From: Azonexus sp.
Lineage (GTDB): Bacteria; Pseudomonadota; Gammaproteobacteria; Burkholderiales; Rhodocyclaceae
NCBI GenBank assembly: GCA_030696345.1
Contig: JAUYSK010000018.1
Span: 62,001-126,000, forward strand
Length of the DNA: 64,000 nucleotides
Direction of reading: 5' to 3'
The position numbers and the translations under genes were made by a program. This document shows positions 34,754 through 43,805 of the stretch, piece by piece (within the stretch, counting starts at the first letter, position 1; every line of letters starts with the position of its first letter). The notes below the pieces were generated by a model, which saw only the letters and a program-made list of their open reading frames with translations, ran no database searches and was not told the origin of the DNA.

Positions 34754-36925
34754 CTAGCGCTTTACGTCCTGGGCCAGAAAGGCTTCCACCTGGGCGGCGG
34801 GGAGCGGGCGGCTGAACAGGAAGCCCTGCATTTCGTCGCAGCCCAGCCTGAGCAGGGCCTGCTTCTGAGCCTCGGTTTCAACGCCTTCGGCCAGCACATG
34901 CAGGCCAAAACTGTGGGCAATGCCCAGAATGGCGTGAATGATGGCATTCGATCCGTGGCCAAGACTGATGTCGCGCACGAAGGCCTGGTCGATCTTGAGG
35001 CTGCTGACCGAGAAGCGGCGCAGATAATTGAGCGACGAATAGCGCGTGCCAAAATCATCGATCGAGATTCGCATGCCGGTCCGGCGCAACTGGCGAACCT
35101 TGGAAATGATGGTTTCGGCATCCTTCATCAGGAGGCTTTCGGTAATCTCGATTTCAATCGCCTCGGGTGGAATGCCGTGGCGGTTGAGCGGCCCGGTGAC
35201 ACGCTCGAACAGGTCGCTGCGCTCGAACTCGCGAGGCGACAGGTTGATGCCCATCTTGAGGTCGACGAAACCCTTCCGTCGCAAGGCGGCCAACTGGGCG
35301 CAGCCGGCTTCGAGTACCCAGTCGCTGATCGGCAGGATCATGCCGCCTTCTTCCGCCAGCGGAATGAAGGCGTCGGGGGAGATCAGCCCCTGGGTCGGGT
35401 GATTCCAGCGAATCAGCGCTTCAAAGCCGATCACCCTGCCGAGCGTCAGATTGATTTGGGGCTGGAAGTGAAGCTCGAATTGATCGCCTTGCTTGATGGC
35501 CTGTCGAAGGTCGTTCTCCAGCGAAATGCGCTCGACGTGATTGGTGTTCATCGAGGCCTGGAATTCGACGTAGCCGTTTTTTCCTTGTGCCTTGGTCTGA
35601 TACATCGCAATGTCGGCATTGCGGATCAGATCTTCCGAATTGTTGCCATCTTCCGGATAGACCGCGATACCGATGCTTACCGTGGCAAGGAAGTCACGCT
35701 CGGCGACGGTAAACGGCCGCTTCAGTTCGAACAGCATTTTCTTGGCAATGGTAATGACGTCGTCAGCGCTGTTGATATCGGGCAGCAGTACGGTGAATTC
35801 ATCCCCACCCTGGCGGGCCAGCGTGTCGCCGGAGCGCAGGCACTGGCGAACGCGCTGCGCGAACTCCTTGAGTAGCTGGTCTCCCTCGGGGTGACCGTAG
35901 GTGTCGTTGATCAGCTTGAAGCGGTCGATGTCGAGGAACATCACGCCCAGTCGCTGGTTGCGTCGATTGGCCTGGGTGATCGAGAGTTCGAGCCGATCCA
36001 TGAACAGCGTTCGGTTGGGCAGGCCAGTCAGCAGATCATGGAAGGCCTGGAAGGCGATCATTTCTTCCGCCCGCTTGCGCTCGGTAATGTCCCGGGCGAC
36101 ACCCGAGGTACCCATGAACTGTTGTTGCGGTGCTTCTTCTTCCTGCGTGTAGATTCCTTGAGAACTCAGGATGGCAACAATCATCCGGTTTTCAAAATGG
36201 CGAACACCGCTCTGTTTGTTGACCAGGCGTACTTCGAAATTGTTGGTCGCGCGCTCGCCAATACGGCGTTCGTTGAAGGCGTAGAGTGCCTGATCGACAT
36301 CGTCTTCGTGAACGATGACCGAGTAGTGCTGCCCGATCAATTCATCCCGTTTATAGCCGAGCAGCGACTCGACGCGGCCATTGACGAAAATGAAACGACT
36401 ATTGCTGTCCAGTGTGTAGATCAGGTCCGGCGACTGTTCCACCAGAAAACGGTGCAGACGCTCGGATTGTTCCAGGCGGCCAGTCATCAGGGCGTGTTCC
36501 TGCTCCATCCGGCGGCGACGCAGGGCGCGGTCCACGCTGTCGATCACCTCATTCGGATCACAATGTTTGCGGATGAATTCAAAAGCACCCTGGCGCAGTG
36601 CCTGAATCGCCGAATCGATTGATTCATCAGCGCTGAAGACAATAACCGAGGTCGAAATATGGTTGCGGGTCAGCCAGTCCATGATCTCGATGCCACCGAT
36701 ATCCGGCAGCTTCAGGTCAAGAACGACAACGTCAATGTCGCGGCCGCCAAGGCGTTGCAGGGCATCCTTGCCGCAGCTGCATTCCTCGATACTGCGCCCG
36801 GGGCCGGAGAGGAGTTCTCGGTAGGCAGTCCGGAAGCGTGGTTCGTCGTCGACGATAAGGATGCGCTGGGATTCCACAAGGTCCGGGATGGCACTTATAG
36901 AGTCAATATTTGTAACAGCGTTCAT
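34754..36925 (-). CDS. Receiver-PAS-GGDEF-EAL cyclic-di-GMP enzyme
   Basis: A 723-residue cytosolic protein. It has a receiver domain (about 20-135, phospho-acceptor in VVVLDLKLPDIGG), a PAS domain (about 150-280) and a GGDEF domain with intact GGDEF and an RSGD inhibitory site five residues before it. The EAL domain (about 465-715) has EALIRW, the Asn in INLS, EIEITES, SIDDFGTRYSSL and AEGVETE. Both halves keep their catalytic residues, so it may make or degrade c-di-GMP depending on state. Its ATG overlaps the stop of the HDOD kinase gene (ATGA); phosphorylation by that kinase is a natural guess. Confidence 0.94.
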   Translation of the reverse strand: MNAVTNIDSISAIPDLVESQRILIVDDEPRFRTAYRELLSGPGRSIEECSCGKDALQRLGGRDIDVVVLDLKLPDIGGIEIMDWLTRNHISTSVIVFSADESIDSAIQALRQGAFEFIRKHCDPNEVIDSVDRALRRRRMEQEHALMTGRLEQSERLHRFLVEQSPDLIYTLDSNSRFIFVNGRVESLLGYKRDELIGQHYSVIVHEDDVDQALYAFNERRIGERATNNFEVRLVNKQSGVRHFENRMIVAILSSQGIYTQEEEAPQQQFMGTSGVARDITERKRAEEMIAFQAFHDLLTGLPNRTLFMDRLELSITQANRRNQRLGVMFLDIDRFKLINDTYGHPEGDQLLKEFAQRVRQCLRSGDTLARQGGDEFTVLLPDINSADDVITIAKKMLFELKRPFTVAERDFLATVSIGIAVYPEDGNNSEDLIRNADIAMYQTKAQGKNGYVEFQASMNTNHVERISLENDLRQAIKQGDQFELHFQPQINLTLGRVIGFEALIRWNHPTQGLISPDAFIPLAEEGGMILPISDWVLEAGCAQLAALRRKGFVDLKMGINLSPREFERSDLFERVTGPLNRHGIPPEAIEIEITESLLMKDAETIISKVRQLRRTGMRISIDDFGTRYSSLNYLRRFSVSSLKIDQAFVRDISLGHGSNAIIHAILGIAHSFGLHVLAEGVETEAQKQALLRLGCDEMQGFLFSRPLPAAQVEAFLAQDVKR

Positions 36926-39135
36926 TTGTCGGTTACTCCACAGGCTTGCCCGGATACGGCGAGGCTTGATCGGGGTGCATCGGCAGCGGACGATTCGGTG
37001 CCGAATTTGGGAATGAGCAGGGCGATACTGGTGCCTTTGCCAGCTTGGCTACGGCACGTTATGGGAATTCCCTGGCGGGTAGCCAATGTGCCGACGATGG
37101 ACAGGCCCAGACCGCGTGGGCCGGTTCGGTTGGCATCAACAGGATGGTGGATGGAATGCATGGCGGCATCCGACATGCCTGGCCCATTGTCGTCCATCCT
37201 GACCTGAATATAGGCGTGGCCGCTATGGACGACGTGGTCGGTCAGGGAAATCTTGATCTGCTGGCCGGAGACCAGGGCCTCGGAGGCATTTTTCCAGAGA
37301 TTGAGCAAAATCTGCTTCAGGCTGTCGCGCTCGCACTTGACGCGCAGCGACTCGGCCGGTTGCGACACTTCAAACTTGATACCCTTGGCCTGGAACAGTG
37401 CGTCGCCGTAGAGGAGCAGCAATTCATTGACCAGTTCACCCGCATCAAGCCCGTTGGCCGGTGCCTGATCTTTCGGGATATCGTTCATGCGCCCGACGAT
37501 GCCAGCAACCCGGTCAATCTCTTCGTTCAATACTTCGAGTTCCTGCCGCACGCCAGCTTCTGCCGGCAGCTTGTGGTCAAGAATCTTGAGGTAACTCTTG
37601 ATGATGCCCAGCGGATTTCCGGCTTCATGAATGACCCGCCGGGCCTGTTTGTTGAAGCGGCTGGCGGCATCGTGTTCGGCTTGTTGCCGATAGTCCTTGG
37701 CTTCCTGCAGCGAATCGAGGCTGATGGCTGCGATGCGGCCGAAATTCAGCAGCCAGGGCAGGCGCCGGGAGAGGCGTGAAAATTGGGCCTGGCTCAGTCC
37801 GCAGACCATGACGCCGGCAATCCGGTTGCGCCCGATCATTGGAATGCAGAGCAGGCCGGCACTGCCGAGGGCGCGGGCGAATTGAATATCGATCAGGGCA
37901 TTTTGTGGCGTTGCCTGTGGGTCGAAAGAGCACTGTATTTTTTTCTTGAAGGCGGCTGCAGATACCAGAGAGCGATGTTCTTCCGGGTGGAGCTTGACCT
38001 GCCGGAAGATCGCGGGCTGGTCGCCGATGCTGGCGCCGGATAGCTTTTTCTCGGTCGGGCTGTAGAGAAGAAAGGCCAGCCGGTTCAGGTCGAAAAGTAT
38101 CCGGGCCGATTCTTTCAGCGATAGCAGGACCTCGGCATCGCTTTCGAGTTCGAACAAGTCTTGCTGCAGGGGCTGCAGCAAGGCCATGCCGCCGATCATC
38201 GAAGACAGTTCGCTTTCAGCGGAACTTTCCGGAGCTTGTTGATGTGGCTCGACTTGCAGGTTCTTCCAGACTTGAAGGGCACAAACCTTTTCCGGTGGCG
38301 TGAAGCCGAGCGCCTCGGAAATCTGTTTGGTCTGGGTTTCTGCCCGCTGGCGCAGGATCTCGAGATCAATGCCGCCTGGCGGGTTGGCAATCTGCTGGTG
38401 GAAGGCAACCATTTCCGGCGCGATTTCCTCGCTGGCAGCGATGGCGTGGGCCAGCCAGACAATCTGTGGGAGCAAATCAGCGGTGACGATTTCCTCCAGC
38501 TTGGCGTGGTGGAAGAGAATGCCATCGGCAAATGAGGAATCGAGGTGCCATTTGTCGGTCAGCCAGGTGCCGATTTCGCCGTGATGGACGCCGAACTGGG
38601 CAGTTTCCATGGCCTGAAGCGCATCCTCGTCGGAGGTGCTGGCGAGTAGTTGGGCGTAGGGCTCGCCGAGGGCTGAAAGCAGGATCAGTTCGCCGATGTC
38701 GTGGAGCAGTCCGGCCAGGTAGGCTTCTTCAGGGTGAGGGTGGTTGGCGGAAACGGCCAGGCTGCGCGAAAGCTCGGCTACGATCAGCGAATGTATCCAG
38801 AATCCCGAGAGGTCAGCCGCGGAAATTCCGTAACGACGTTCAAACAGGTTCTGAATCGACAGGCAGGTGGCAATCGAACGGACCAGCCTGGTGCCAAGGG
38901 CTGTCAGGCAGTTCTCAAGACTTCTCAATTCCGAGCCGCGCCGCAAGGCGGGGGAGTTGGCAATGCTTAGTACCCGGGTGGAAAGCCCCGGGTCTTGCCT
39001 GACCAGTTTGGCCAGATCGCCGACGCTCGTCTGGTCGTCATCGACCATCTGCAGCAGGCGCAGCAGAAGCTGCGGCGGTGAAGGAACCCGCCCCGACTCG
39101 ATAGCATGCAGGATGGGTTCGGGGAGTTTATGCAT
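36922..39135 (-). CDS. HDOD-GAF-histidine kinase
   Basis: A 737-residue soluble protein with an HDOD domain (about 15-215, including LVRQDPGLSTRVLSIANSP and LAGLLHDIGELI), a GAF-like region (about 330-465), a short phospho-acceptor segment RRVIHEAGNPLGIIKSYL (about 495-515) and a HATPase domain with NLWKNASEAL and GLGLSIVGTLA. This architecture links a metal-independent HD-type signal domain to a kinase. It is followed with 4-bp overlap by the receiver-GGDEF-EAL gene, so the pair is likely a two-component route into c-di-GMP control. Confidence 0.9.
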   Translation of the reverse strand: MHKLPEPILHAIESGRVPSPPQLLLRLLQMVDDDQTSVGDLAKLVRQDPGLSTRVLSIANSPALRRGSELRSLENCLTALGTRLVRSIATCLSIQNLFERRYGISAADLSGFWIHSLIVAELSRSLAVSANHPHPEEAYLAGLLHDIGELILLSALGEPYAQLLASTSDEDALQAMETAQFGVHHGEIGTWLTDKWHLDSSFADGILFHHAKLEEIVTADLLPQIVWLAHAIAASEEIAPEMVAFHQQIANPPGGIDLEILRQRAETQTKQISEALGFTPPEKVCALQVWKNLQVEPHQQAPESSAESELSSMIGGMALLQPLQQDLFELESDAEVLLSLKESARILFDLNRLAFLLYSPTEKKLSGASIGDQPAIFRQVKLHPEEHRSLVSAAAFKKKIQCSFDPQATPQNALIDIQFARALGSAGLLCIPMIGRNRIAGVMVCGLSQAQFSRLSRRLPWLLNFGRIAAISLDSLQEAKDYRQQAEHDAASRFNKQARRVIHEAGNPLGIIKSYLKILDHKLPAEAGVRQELEVLNEEIDRVAGIVGRMNDIPKDQAPANGLDAGELVNELLLLYGDALFQAKGIKFEVSQPAESLRVKCERDSLKQILLNLWKNASEALVSGQQIKISLTDHVVHSGHAYIQVRMDDNGPGMSDAAMHSIHHPVDANRTGPRGLGLSIVGTLATRQGIPITCRSQAGKGTSIALLIPKFGTESSAADAPRSSLAVSGQACGVTDK

Positions 39136-39435
39136 GCTCTTCCGGGTGCCGCATACAGGAGAAATTGCAGGGAAAAGCGGAAGTTTTCGCCTTCAGATGA
39201 ATGCCGGGGCAGAAAAAAAGCGAATCTGGCAAGCTACGAGCAGCTTGCTGATTATCCTGCGCTGTCAGCTTGAAGCGAAACATGACTTCTTTCTCTACGC
39301 GATGAATACCTTGGCTTGAAGGAGCTTGCAAGAAGCCGATTCATACTACTATGGGCAGGTTATCCTTTCAATTACTTACGGCATAGTCGCGATGCTTCTT
39401 CGTGGTTTACGGCAACACTCGCTTTGGCATTTCAG
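39136..39435. other. Divergent intergenic region before the ECF sigma gene
   Basis: About 300 bp between the HDOD kinase start and the ECF sigma start. No gene was found. No copy of the TGTAAGGA...CGACTAA element is present, so the sigma gene does not look autoregulated by that pattern. The sigma start at 39436 has no clear ribosome-binding site; a TTG at 39316 would open the frame 40 codons earlier. Confidence 0.4.
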
Positions 39436-40005
39436 ATGACACATGACCCGCTGCATGACCCCGTATTTCTGAACGAAGTTCGTCGTGACATGTTGCGTTT
39501 TGCCGAAATGCAATTGCGCGACAAGGCGCAGGCCGAGGATGCAGTGCAGGAAGCATTGGCGGCGGCGCTACAGGGTCGGGAAAATTTTTCCTCGCAGGCC
39601 TCGCTACGGACCTGGGTGCTCGCCATCCTGAAAAACAAGATCATCGATGCCTTGCGTCATCGGGTTCGCGAACGTGCTGCGGTAGACGTCGAAAGTGATG
39701 CCGATCTTGATGTCTACTTCGACCAGCGCCAGCATTGGGCCGAAGATACCCGGCCATCGGCATGGGAAACGCCGCAGCAGGCGATGGAAAACAAGCGTTT
39801 CTGGGAGATTTTCGAGGCCTGCCTCTACCGCCTGCCCGAGGCCAGCGCCCGCATTTTTACCATGCGGGAAGTGCTCGGCTTCGATACCGAGGAAATCTGT
39901 GAGGTGCTGGCGATCAGCAATAACAACTGCTGGGTGCAACTGCATCGCGCTCGTCTGACCTTGCGCGCCTGCCTTGGTGTCAAGTGGTTCGGTGAGGCCG
40001 CCTGA
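39436..40005 (+). CDS. ECF-family RNA polymerase sigma factor
   Basis: A 189-residue group IV sigma factor. Region 2 spans about 12-80 with RFAEMQLRDKAQAEDAVQEAL and LRTWVLAILKNKIID. A linker with RPSAWETPQQAMENKRFWEIFEACL follows. Region 4 (about 130-180) is LPEASARIFTMREVLGFDTEEICEVLAISNNNCWVQLHRARLTLR. This type is usually followed at once by a small zinc anti-sigma gene, but here the next gene is a convergent lipoprotein. A matching anti-sigma-like gene heads the RiPP operon 5 kb away. Start uncertain (see the upstream region). Confidence 0.92.
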   Translation: MTHDPLHDPVFLNEVRRDMLRFAEMQLRDKAQAEDAVQEALAAALQGRENFSSQASLRTWVLAILKNKIIDALRHRVRERAAVDVESDADLDVYFDQRQHWAEDTRPSAWETPQQAMENKRFWEIFEACLYRLPEASARIFTMREVLGFDTEEICEVLAISNNNCWVQLHRARLTLRACLGVKWFGEAA

Positions 40006-40023
40006 ACGGCCTCTGCCCGGGAG

Positions 40024-40446
40024 TTAGCGGCTACTTCGCTGCAGGGTAATCAGCGTTACGCCTGAATCTTCGGCGCCGGGATAGTCGATCAGCTTGCCCT
40101 GAGTGGCTTTGCCGGCAAAGCCGCCGTTGCTGTTTTTCCTCAGGATGGCGCTGTAGTAAACCTTGCGGCCCGAACTGAATACCATGTACACGTGTTCGCC
40201 ATTCAGTGCGCCATCAACGTAGTAGCTACCCATCTGGCCATAGAAGCGCGAGCCATCCTGGATGAAGTTGCCTTCGCCCCAGTTGCTGGTCCAGTTACCG
40301 GCAGATGTCCATTTTCCAGAAATGATTTCGTTGGTGGGGCCGGCTTTCCGGTCCAGCCAATCATTGCCGTCAGTTCTGCTGAGGCCGGCACAGGCGGTGA
40401 GCAGAAGGGCTGTCGCAACAGTAACGAAGAAAATTTTGAGTTTCAT
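40024..40446 (-). CDS. Small lipoprotein of unknown function
   Basis: A 140-residue protein with a lipoprotein signal peptide: MKLKIFFVTVATALLLTAC, lipobox LTAC, Cys19. The mature part is rich in Gly, Trp, Ser and Tyr and looks like a small beta-sheet protein (SGKWTSAGNWTSNWGEGNF, YYVDGALNGEHVYMVF). No family is recognised. An earlier in-frame start at 40509 would put 21 residues before the signal and overlap the terminator region. It is convergent with the ECF sigma gene, ending 18 bp from it. Confidence 0.7.
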   Translation of the reverse strand: MKLKIFFVTVATALLLTACAGLSRTDGNDWLDRKAGPTNEIISGKWTSAGNWTSNWGEGNFIQDGSRFYGQMGSYYVDGALNGEHVYMVFSSGRKVYYSAILRKNSNGGFAGKATQGKLIDYPGAEDSGVTLITLQRSSR

Positions 40447-40507
40447 GGTTGCTGAGTCTCGAAAAAGATGGCGCGGAAATAATGGCAAATTATGACGGAT
40501 TTTGAGC

Positions 40508-40535
40508 AAAAAAAGACCCCGCCACGAGGGCGGGG
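40508..40535 (-). terminator. Rho-independent terminator of the small-gene pair
   Basis: CCCCGCC (40517-40523) and GGCGGGG (40529-40535) form a strong stem followed on the minus strand by TCTTTTTTT. A second perfect 8-bp stem, TCTCGAAA / TTTCGAGA, lies at 40547-40570. Both sit just after the two tiny minus-strand genes at 40589-40920, showing that this region is transcribed in that direction. Confidence 0.8.
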
Positions 40536-40588
40536 TAACAGGGATTTCTCGAAAAGGGGGGATTTCGAGAGGGGGGTAAATCTGTCGT

Positions 40589-40768
40589 TCAATCCTTGCG
40601 TCGGCTTTTCAGCCAGTGACGCGCCACCAGAATCACGGCGCAGGCGGCAACGGCGGCTACAGCCGCCTTGAGCGGTTCGGCCTGTCCTTCGGTCAGCCAG
40701 TCGTAGCCTGCAACGCCGACGAAAACACCAAGGCTTTCGTTCATCGGCAAATTGTCGGCAAATGCCAT
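40589..40768 (-). CDS. Tiny membrane protein, second gene of a coupled pair
   Basis: A 59-residue protein, MAFADNLPMNESLGVF..., with an amphipathic start, the charged stretch DWLTEGQAEPLK and one membrane helix (about 34-51, AAVAAVAACAVILVAR) ending in KSRRKD, so the C-terminus probably faces the cytoplasm. Its ATG shares a base with the stop of the upstream tiny gene (TGATG), and a strong terminator follows 53 bp later. No family is recognised. A role in modulating a membrane partner, such as the nearby kinase, is only a guess. Confidence 0.6.
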   Translation of the reverse strand: MAFADNLPMNESLGVFVGVAGYDWLTEGQAEPLKAAVAAVAACAVILVARHWLKSRRKD

Positions 40769-40920
40769 CAGCGAACCTGACGAACCGGAATCGTGGCGAG
40801 TTGCGCCTGTGGTGCAGGCATCATGCCCAACAGGTATTGGCGGGCGGTTTCCATAAATTCCTTGATATTCATTTCGTTCATTTCCTCGTGATCCTCTTGG
40901 TGGGATTGTTGTTGTTCCAT
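40768..40920 (-). CDS. Tiny soluble protein, first gene of a coupled pair
   Basis: A 50-residue protein beginning MEQQQSHQEDHEEMNEMN, very rich in Gln, Glu, His and Met, followed by a helix (IKEFMETARQYLLGMM) and a short tail. No family is recognised. Its stop overlaps the start of the membrane mini-protein (TGATG). It starts about 110 bp after the end of the histidine kinase gene, in the same direction. The His/Met-rich start could bind metal, but this is speculation. Confidence 0.5.
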   Translation of the reverse strand: MEQQQSHQEDHEEMNEMNIKEFMETARQYLLGMMPAPQAQLATIPVRQVR

Positions 40921-41027
40921 GCCTCGCATTCTAGGGAGGTGGTGACGAGGTGTCTGTTGGGCAAGCGTGCTGGCGTCGTAACGAGGCTTGATGCTCTATG
41001 ACGCTTTGTAACAGCGTCGCCAAAGCC

Positions 41028-42464
41028 CTATTGGTGAGCTTTCCAGTCCAGCGTGAAGCGCGCACCACCGAGTGGGGCGGCGTCTGCCGTCGCGGTGCCG
41101 CCATGCAGTTCGAGTACCCGCCGGGCGATCGCCAGACCAAGGCCGTAGCCGCCAGTGGCGCGGTCGCGTGAGCGGTCCAGGCGGGTGAAGGCGGAGAAAA
41201 TATGTTCGCGCTCTTCCGGCGGGATACCGATGCCATCGTCGTCGACGTGAATCCGGATACGGTCGCCGACCAGTTCGGCGCTGACCTTGATCTCTTTACT
41301 GGCGTACTTGAAGGCGTTGCGCAGCAAATTGCGCAGGGCATAAGGCATGGCTTTGCGATCAAGATCGATGTTGAGACTTTCGGGCAGATTGTCGGTGTCC
41401 ACCGCAACGTTCAGCTTGCGACCAAGCAAACGCACCGAATCGACTTCATCCATCAGCCATTCGCAGAAATTGACACTGGAAAAATGCGGCTCCGGTGCTT
41501 CGCGCTCGAAGCGGGCATAGGTCAGGCTGGTGTCGATCAGGTGATCGAGTTCGTCAAGATCATCTTCCATCATCGCCCACAGGCGTTCACGTTCTTCCCG
41601 TTCCTCGGTTTCCGAGAGCATTTCCAGCGCGAAGCGCATGCGGGCGATTGGCGTACGCAATTCGTGCGAGATGCCGCAGGCAAGTTCGCGGTGGGTGGCG
41701 AGCAATTGCTGGACGCGCTCGGCCATGCTGTTCATGGTGTCCGAAAGTGGCGCGAAGAGCTGGCTTCGGGCCGGCGGCGAACGCGCTTCGAAATCGCCAT
41801 CGCCAAGGTCCCGGGCTGTTTGGCGCAGCGATTCCAGATCGCGCCAGACCGGGCGGACCCAGAACCAGAGTGCGACGCCGAAAATCAGTCCGGTCAAGCT
41901 CCAGGTCAGCAGTCGTAGCCGCAGTTCGAGCGGCAGGCGATCTTTCAGTTCGGGATTGCGACTGGAGGCCAGCGGACCAACGACCAGAACCTGGCTGCTG
42001 GTGCCAAGGCGGTGGTACATGATGTCGCCATCGTGGTCGATGGCAATGTCGCCGGCATCCAGCTTCTCGACCTGAAGGGGGGTCAGCGTCCGGTCGAGCT
42101 TGATGCGTTCAGTGATGTCGAGGCGATAGGAAAATTTTTCGTCCAGATCCTTGATTTTTCGCGGCCAGGAACTGCGCGGCTGGCGGAAGAGTTCGTCTTC
42201 GATCAGGGTGATCGTGCCGCGCATGAAGCGGCGGGCATAATCGTCGGTGATGCCGCGTTGGGCGGTGGAAATGACGAAGTCGGCGGTGAAGGCGATGGCG
42301 ACAAAAGAGCCCATTGCCAGCAGGTAAAAATTGAAAAAAAGCTTGGAGAGGCTGTAGCGTCCGCCCCGCCAGCGGGGCAGTGAAACGCGGAAGAGCGAGC
42401 GGGCAAGTCCCTGACTGCGCTCCTTGGCGCCTGCATCCCCGGATGGGGACTCAGTTCCAGTCAT
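41028..42464 (-). CDS. RstB-like sensor histidine kinase
   Basis: A 478-residue inner-membrane kinase. A basic N-terminal tail of about 40 residues precedes the first membrane helix (about 43-63). A periplasmic domain (about 64-185), a second helix (about 187-207), HAMP, HisKA with ISHELRTPIARMRFALEML and a HATPase domain with NLLRNAFKYA and GYGLGLAIARR follow. The start overlaps the regulator stop by 14 bp, so the pair is co-translated. The RstB resemblance is by layout and the regulator; the signal is unknown. Confidence 0.9.
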   Translation of the reverse strand: MTGTESPSGDAGAKERSQGLARSLFRVSLPRWRGGRYSLSKLFFNFYLLAMGSFVAIAFTADFVISTAQRGITDDYARRFMRGTITLIEDELFRQPRSSWPRKIKDLDEKFSYRLDITERIKLDRTLTPLQVEKLDAGDIAIDHDGDIMYHRLGTSSQVLVVGPLASSRNPELKDRLPLELRLRLLTWSLTGLIFGVALWFWVRPVWRDLESLRQTARDLGDGDFEARSPPARSQLFAPLSDTMNSMAERVQQLLATHRELACGISHELRTPIARMRFALEMLSETEEREERERLWAMMEDDLDELDHLIDTSLTYARFEREAPEPHFSSVNFCEWLMDEVDSVRLLGRKLNVAVDTDNLPESLNIDLDRKAMPYALRNLLRNAFKYASKEIKVSAELVGDRIRIHVDDDGIGIPPEEREHIFSAFTRLDRSRDRATGGYGLGLAIARRVLELHGGTATADAAPLGGARFTLDWKAHQ

Positions 42465-43155
42465 GCTTGCTGAAAAGGTAGCCCTTGCCGCGTACGGTCT
42501 TGATGCGGGTCGGGTTCTCCGGATCGTCGTTCAGCTTTTTGCGCAGTCGGGAAATGCGGGCATCAATCGAGCGGTCGAGTCCGTCAAAACCGATGCCGCG
42601 CAGTTCCTGCAGCAGGTCGTCACGCGACAGCACGCTGCCGGCGTGAGAGGCAAGCAGCCAGAGCAGGTCAAATTCGGCGGTGGTCAGGTCGATGCTGTTG
42701 CCGTTCAACGAGGCGGTGCGGGTCGCCTGGCTGATTCGGAACTGGCCAAACACCATGGTTTCGGCTTCGTTACCCTGAGCATCGCCGGGGTTCGGCAGGC
42801 GACGGAGCAATGCCTTGATGCGAGCCAGCAGGACGCGTGGCTGGACCGGCTTGGAAATATAGTCGTCGGCACCCATCTCGAGGCCGAGAATCTGGTCAAA
42901 GTCTTCATCGCGGGCAGTCAGCATCAGGATCACGCCGCGATAATGCGGTCTGACGCCCCGACAGACCTCGAAGCCATCCTTGCCGGGCAGCATCACGTCA
43001 AGAATGACCAGGTCCGGCTGTTCGGCCAGAATTCGAGCTTCGGCGGTGTCGCCACGCGGCTCGATGCTGACTTGAAGGTCGTTCTTGGTGAGGTATTCGG
43101 CGGTCAGTTCGGCCAGCCGTTCGTCGTCTTCAACAAGCAGGATACGTGTATTCAT
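42451..43155 (-). CDS. RstA-like OmpR-family response regulator
   Basis: A 234-residue regulator with a receiver domain (about 1-120: LLVEDDERLAEL, phospho-acceptor in VILDVMLPGKDG, Lys in ISKPVQP) and a winged-helix domain (about 135-230). The latter has LTTAEFDLLWLLASHAG and the stretch GIGFDGLDRSIDARISRLRK, which is typical of RstA-type regulators. It is transcribed with the kinase gene. Just upstream lies an inverted copy of the dispersed repeat. Confidence 0.92.
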   Translation of the reverse strand: MNTRILLVEDDERLAELTAEYLTKNDLQVSIEPRGDTAEARILAEQPDLVILDVMLPGKDGFEVCRGVRPHYRGVILMLTARDEDFDQILGLEMGADDYISKPVQPRVLLARIKALLRRLPNPGDAQGNEAETMVFGQFRISQATRTASLNGNSIDLTTAEFDLLWLLASHAGSVLSRDDLLQELRGIGFDGLDRSIDARISRLRKKLNDDPENPTRIKTVRGKGYLFSKHDWN

Positions 43156-43190
43156 CCGACAATCTTAACGGCAGGCCGGCCAGCGGTCCA

Positions 43191-43230
43191 GCTTGCTGCG
43201 GTCAACGCCCCGTAGCGGCCATTTTCAGCC
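43191..43230 (-). repeat. Dispersed repeat, copy E (before the RstA-like gene and dsbB)
   Basis: Read on the minus strand: GGCTGAAAATGGCCGC, then GGCGTTGACCGCAGCAAGC. The right half matches the family core closely and the left half is diverged. It lies in the divergent promoter region between the response regulator and dsbB. Confidence 0.55.
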
Positions 43231-43292
43231 TGCTGGCTGCGCCATGCCTTAGAATCCGGCCTTGTTTGTAATTCACTCGCGAAAGCACCGCC

Positions 43293-43784
43293 ATGTTTTT
43301 TTCTCAAGTGCCTGTTCGTGCCTGGTTCGCCACTCTGGCGCTGGGCTGTTTCGGGTTGGTTGCCGTGGGTATGGAGTTGCAGAACCTGCTACGGCTGGCA
43401 CCCTGCCCGATGTGCATTTTTCAGCGTGTGCTCTATCTGCTGATTGGCGGGCTGGCGCTATTCGGTTTTGCTTGGCCAATAGCCCGGATGGCCTGGGCGG
43501 GCTTGATTGGCCTGCTGGCCATGCTGGGCGTCGGCGTTGCCGGCGAACAGACCTGGATGCAGGCGTTTCCGGAACTGGCCACGGAGTGTGGTTATGCCGA
43601 GCCGAACCTGATGGAGCAACTGGTCGACTGGCTGGGCATGCAGTGGCCGAGCTGGTTTCTGGCAACCGGTTTCTGTACCAGCCGGGACTGGGTATTTCTT
43701 GGGCTCTCGATGGCTAACTGGTCATTGCTGGTCTTTATCGGCATCGTTGGCTACGCAGCCCTGCTGTTCCGGCGCAGGAACTGA
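43293..43784 (+). CDS. dsbB: Disulfide bond formation protein DsbB
   Basis: Inner-membrane quinone reductase that reoxidises DsbA. The 163-residue protein has four hydrophobic segments, the first cysteine pair as CPMC (38-41) and the second pair as C in TECGYAEP (about 99) and GFCTSRD (about 128). The length and layout are normal. A shared terminator separates it from the convergent rpmG. Confidence 0.95.
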   Translation: MFFSQVPVRAWFATLALGCFGLVAVGMELQNLLRLAPCPMCIFQRVLYLLIGGLALFGFAWPIARMAWAGLIGLLAMLGVGVAGEQTWMQAFPELATECGYAEPNLMEQLVDWLGMQWPSWFLATGFCTSRDWVFLGLSMANWSLLVFIGIVGYAALLFRRRN

Positions 43785-43805
43785 TCGCCAACCCCTGAAA
43801 AAACA

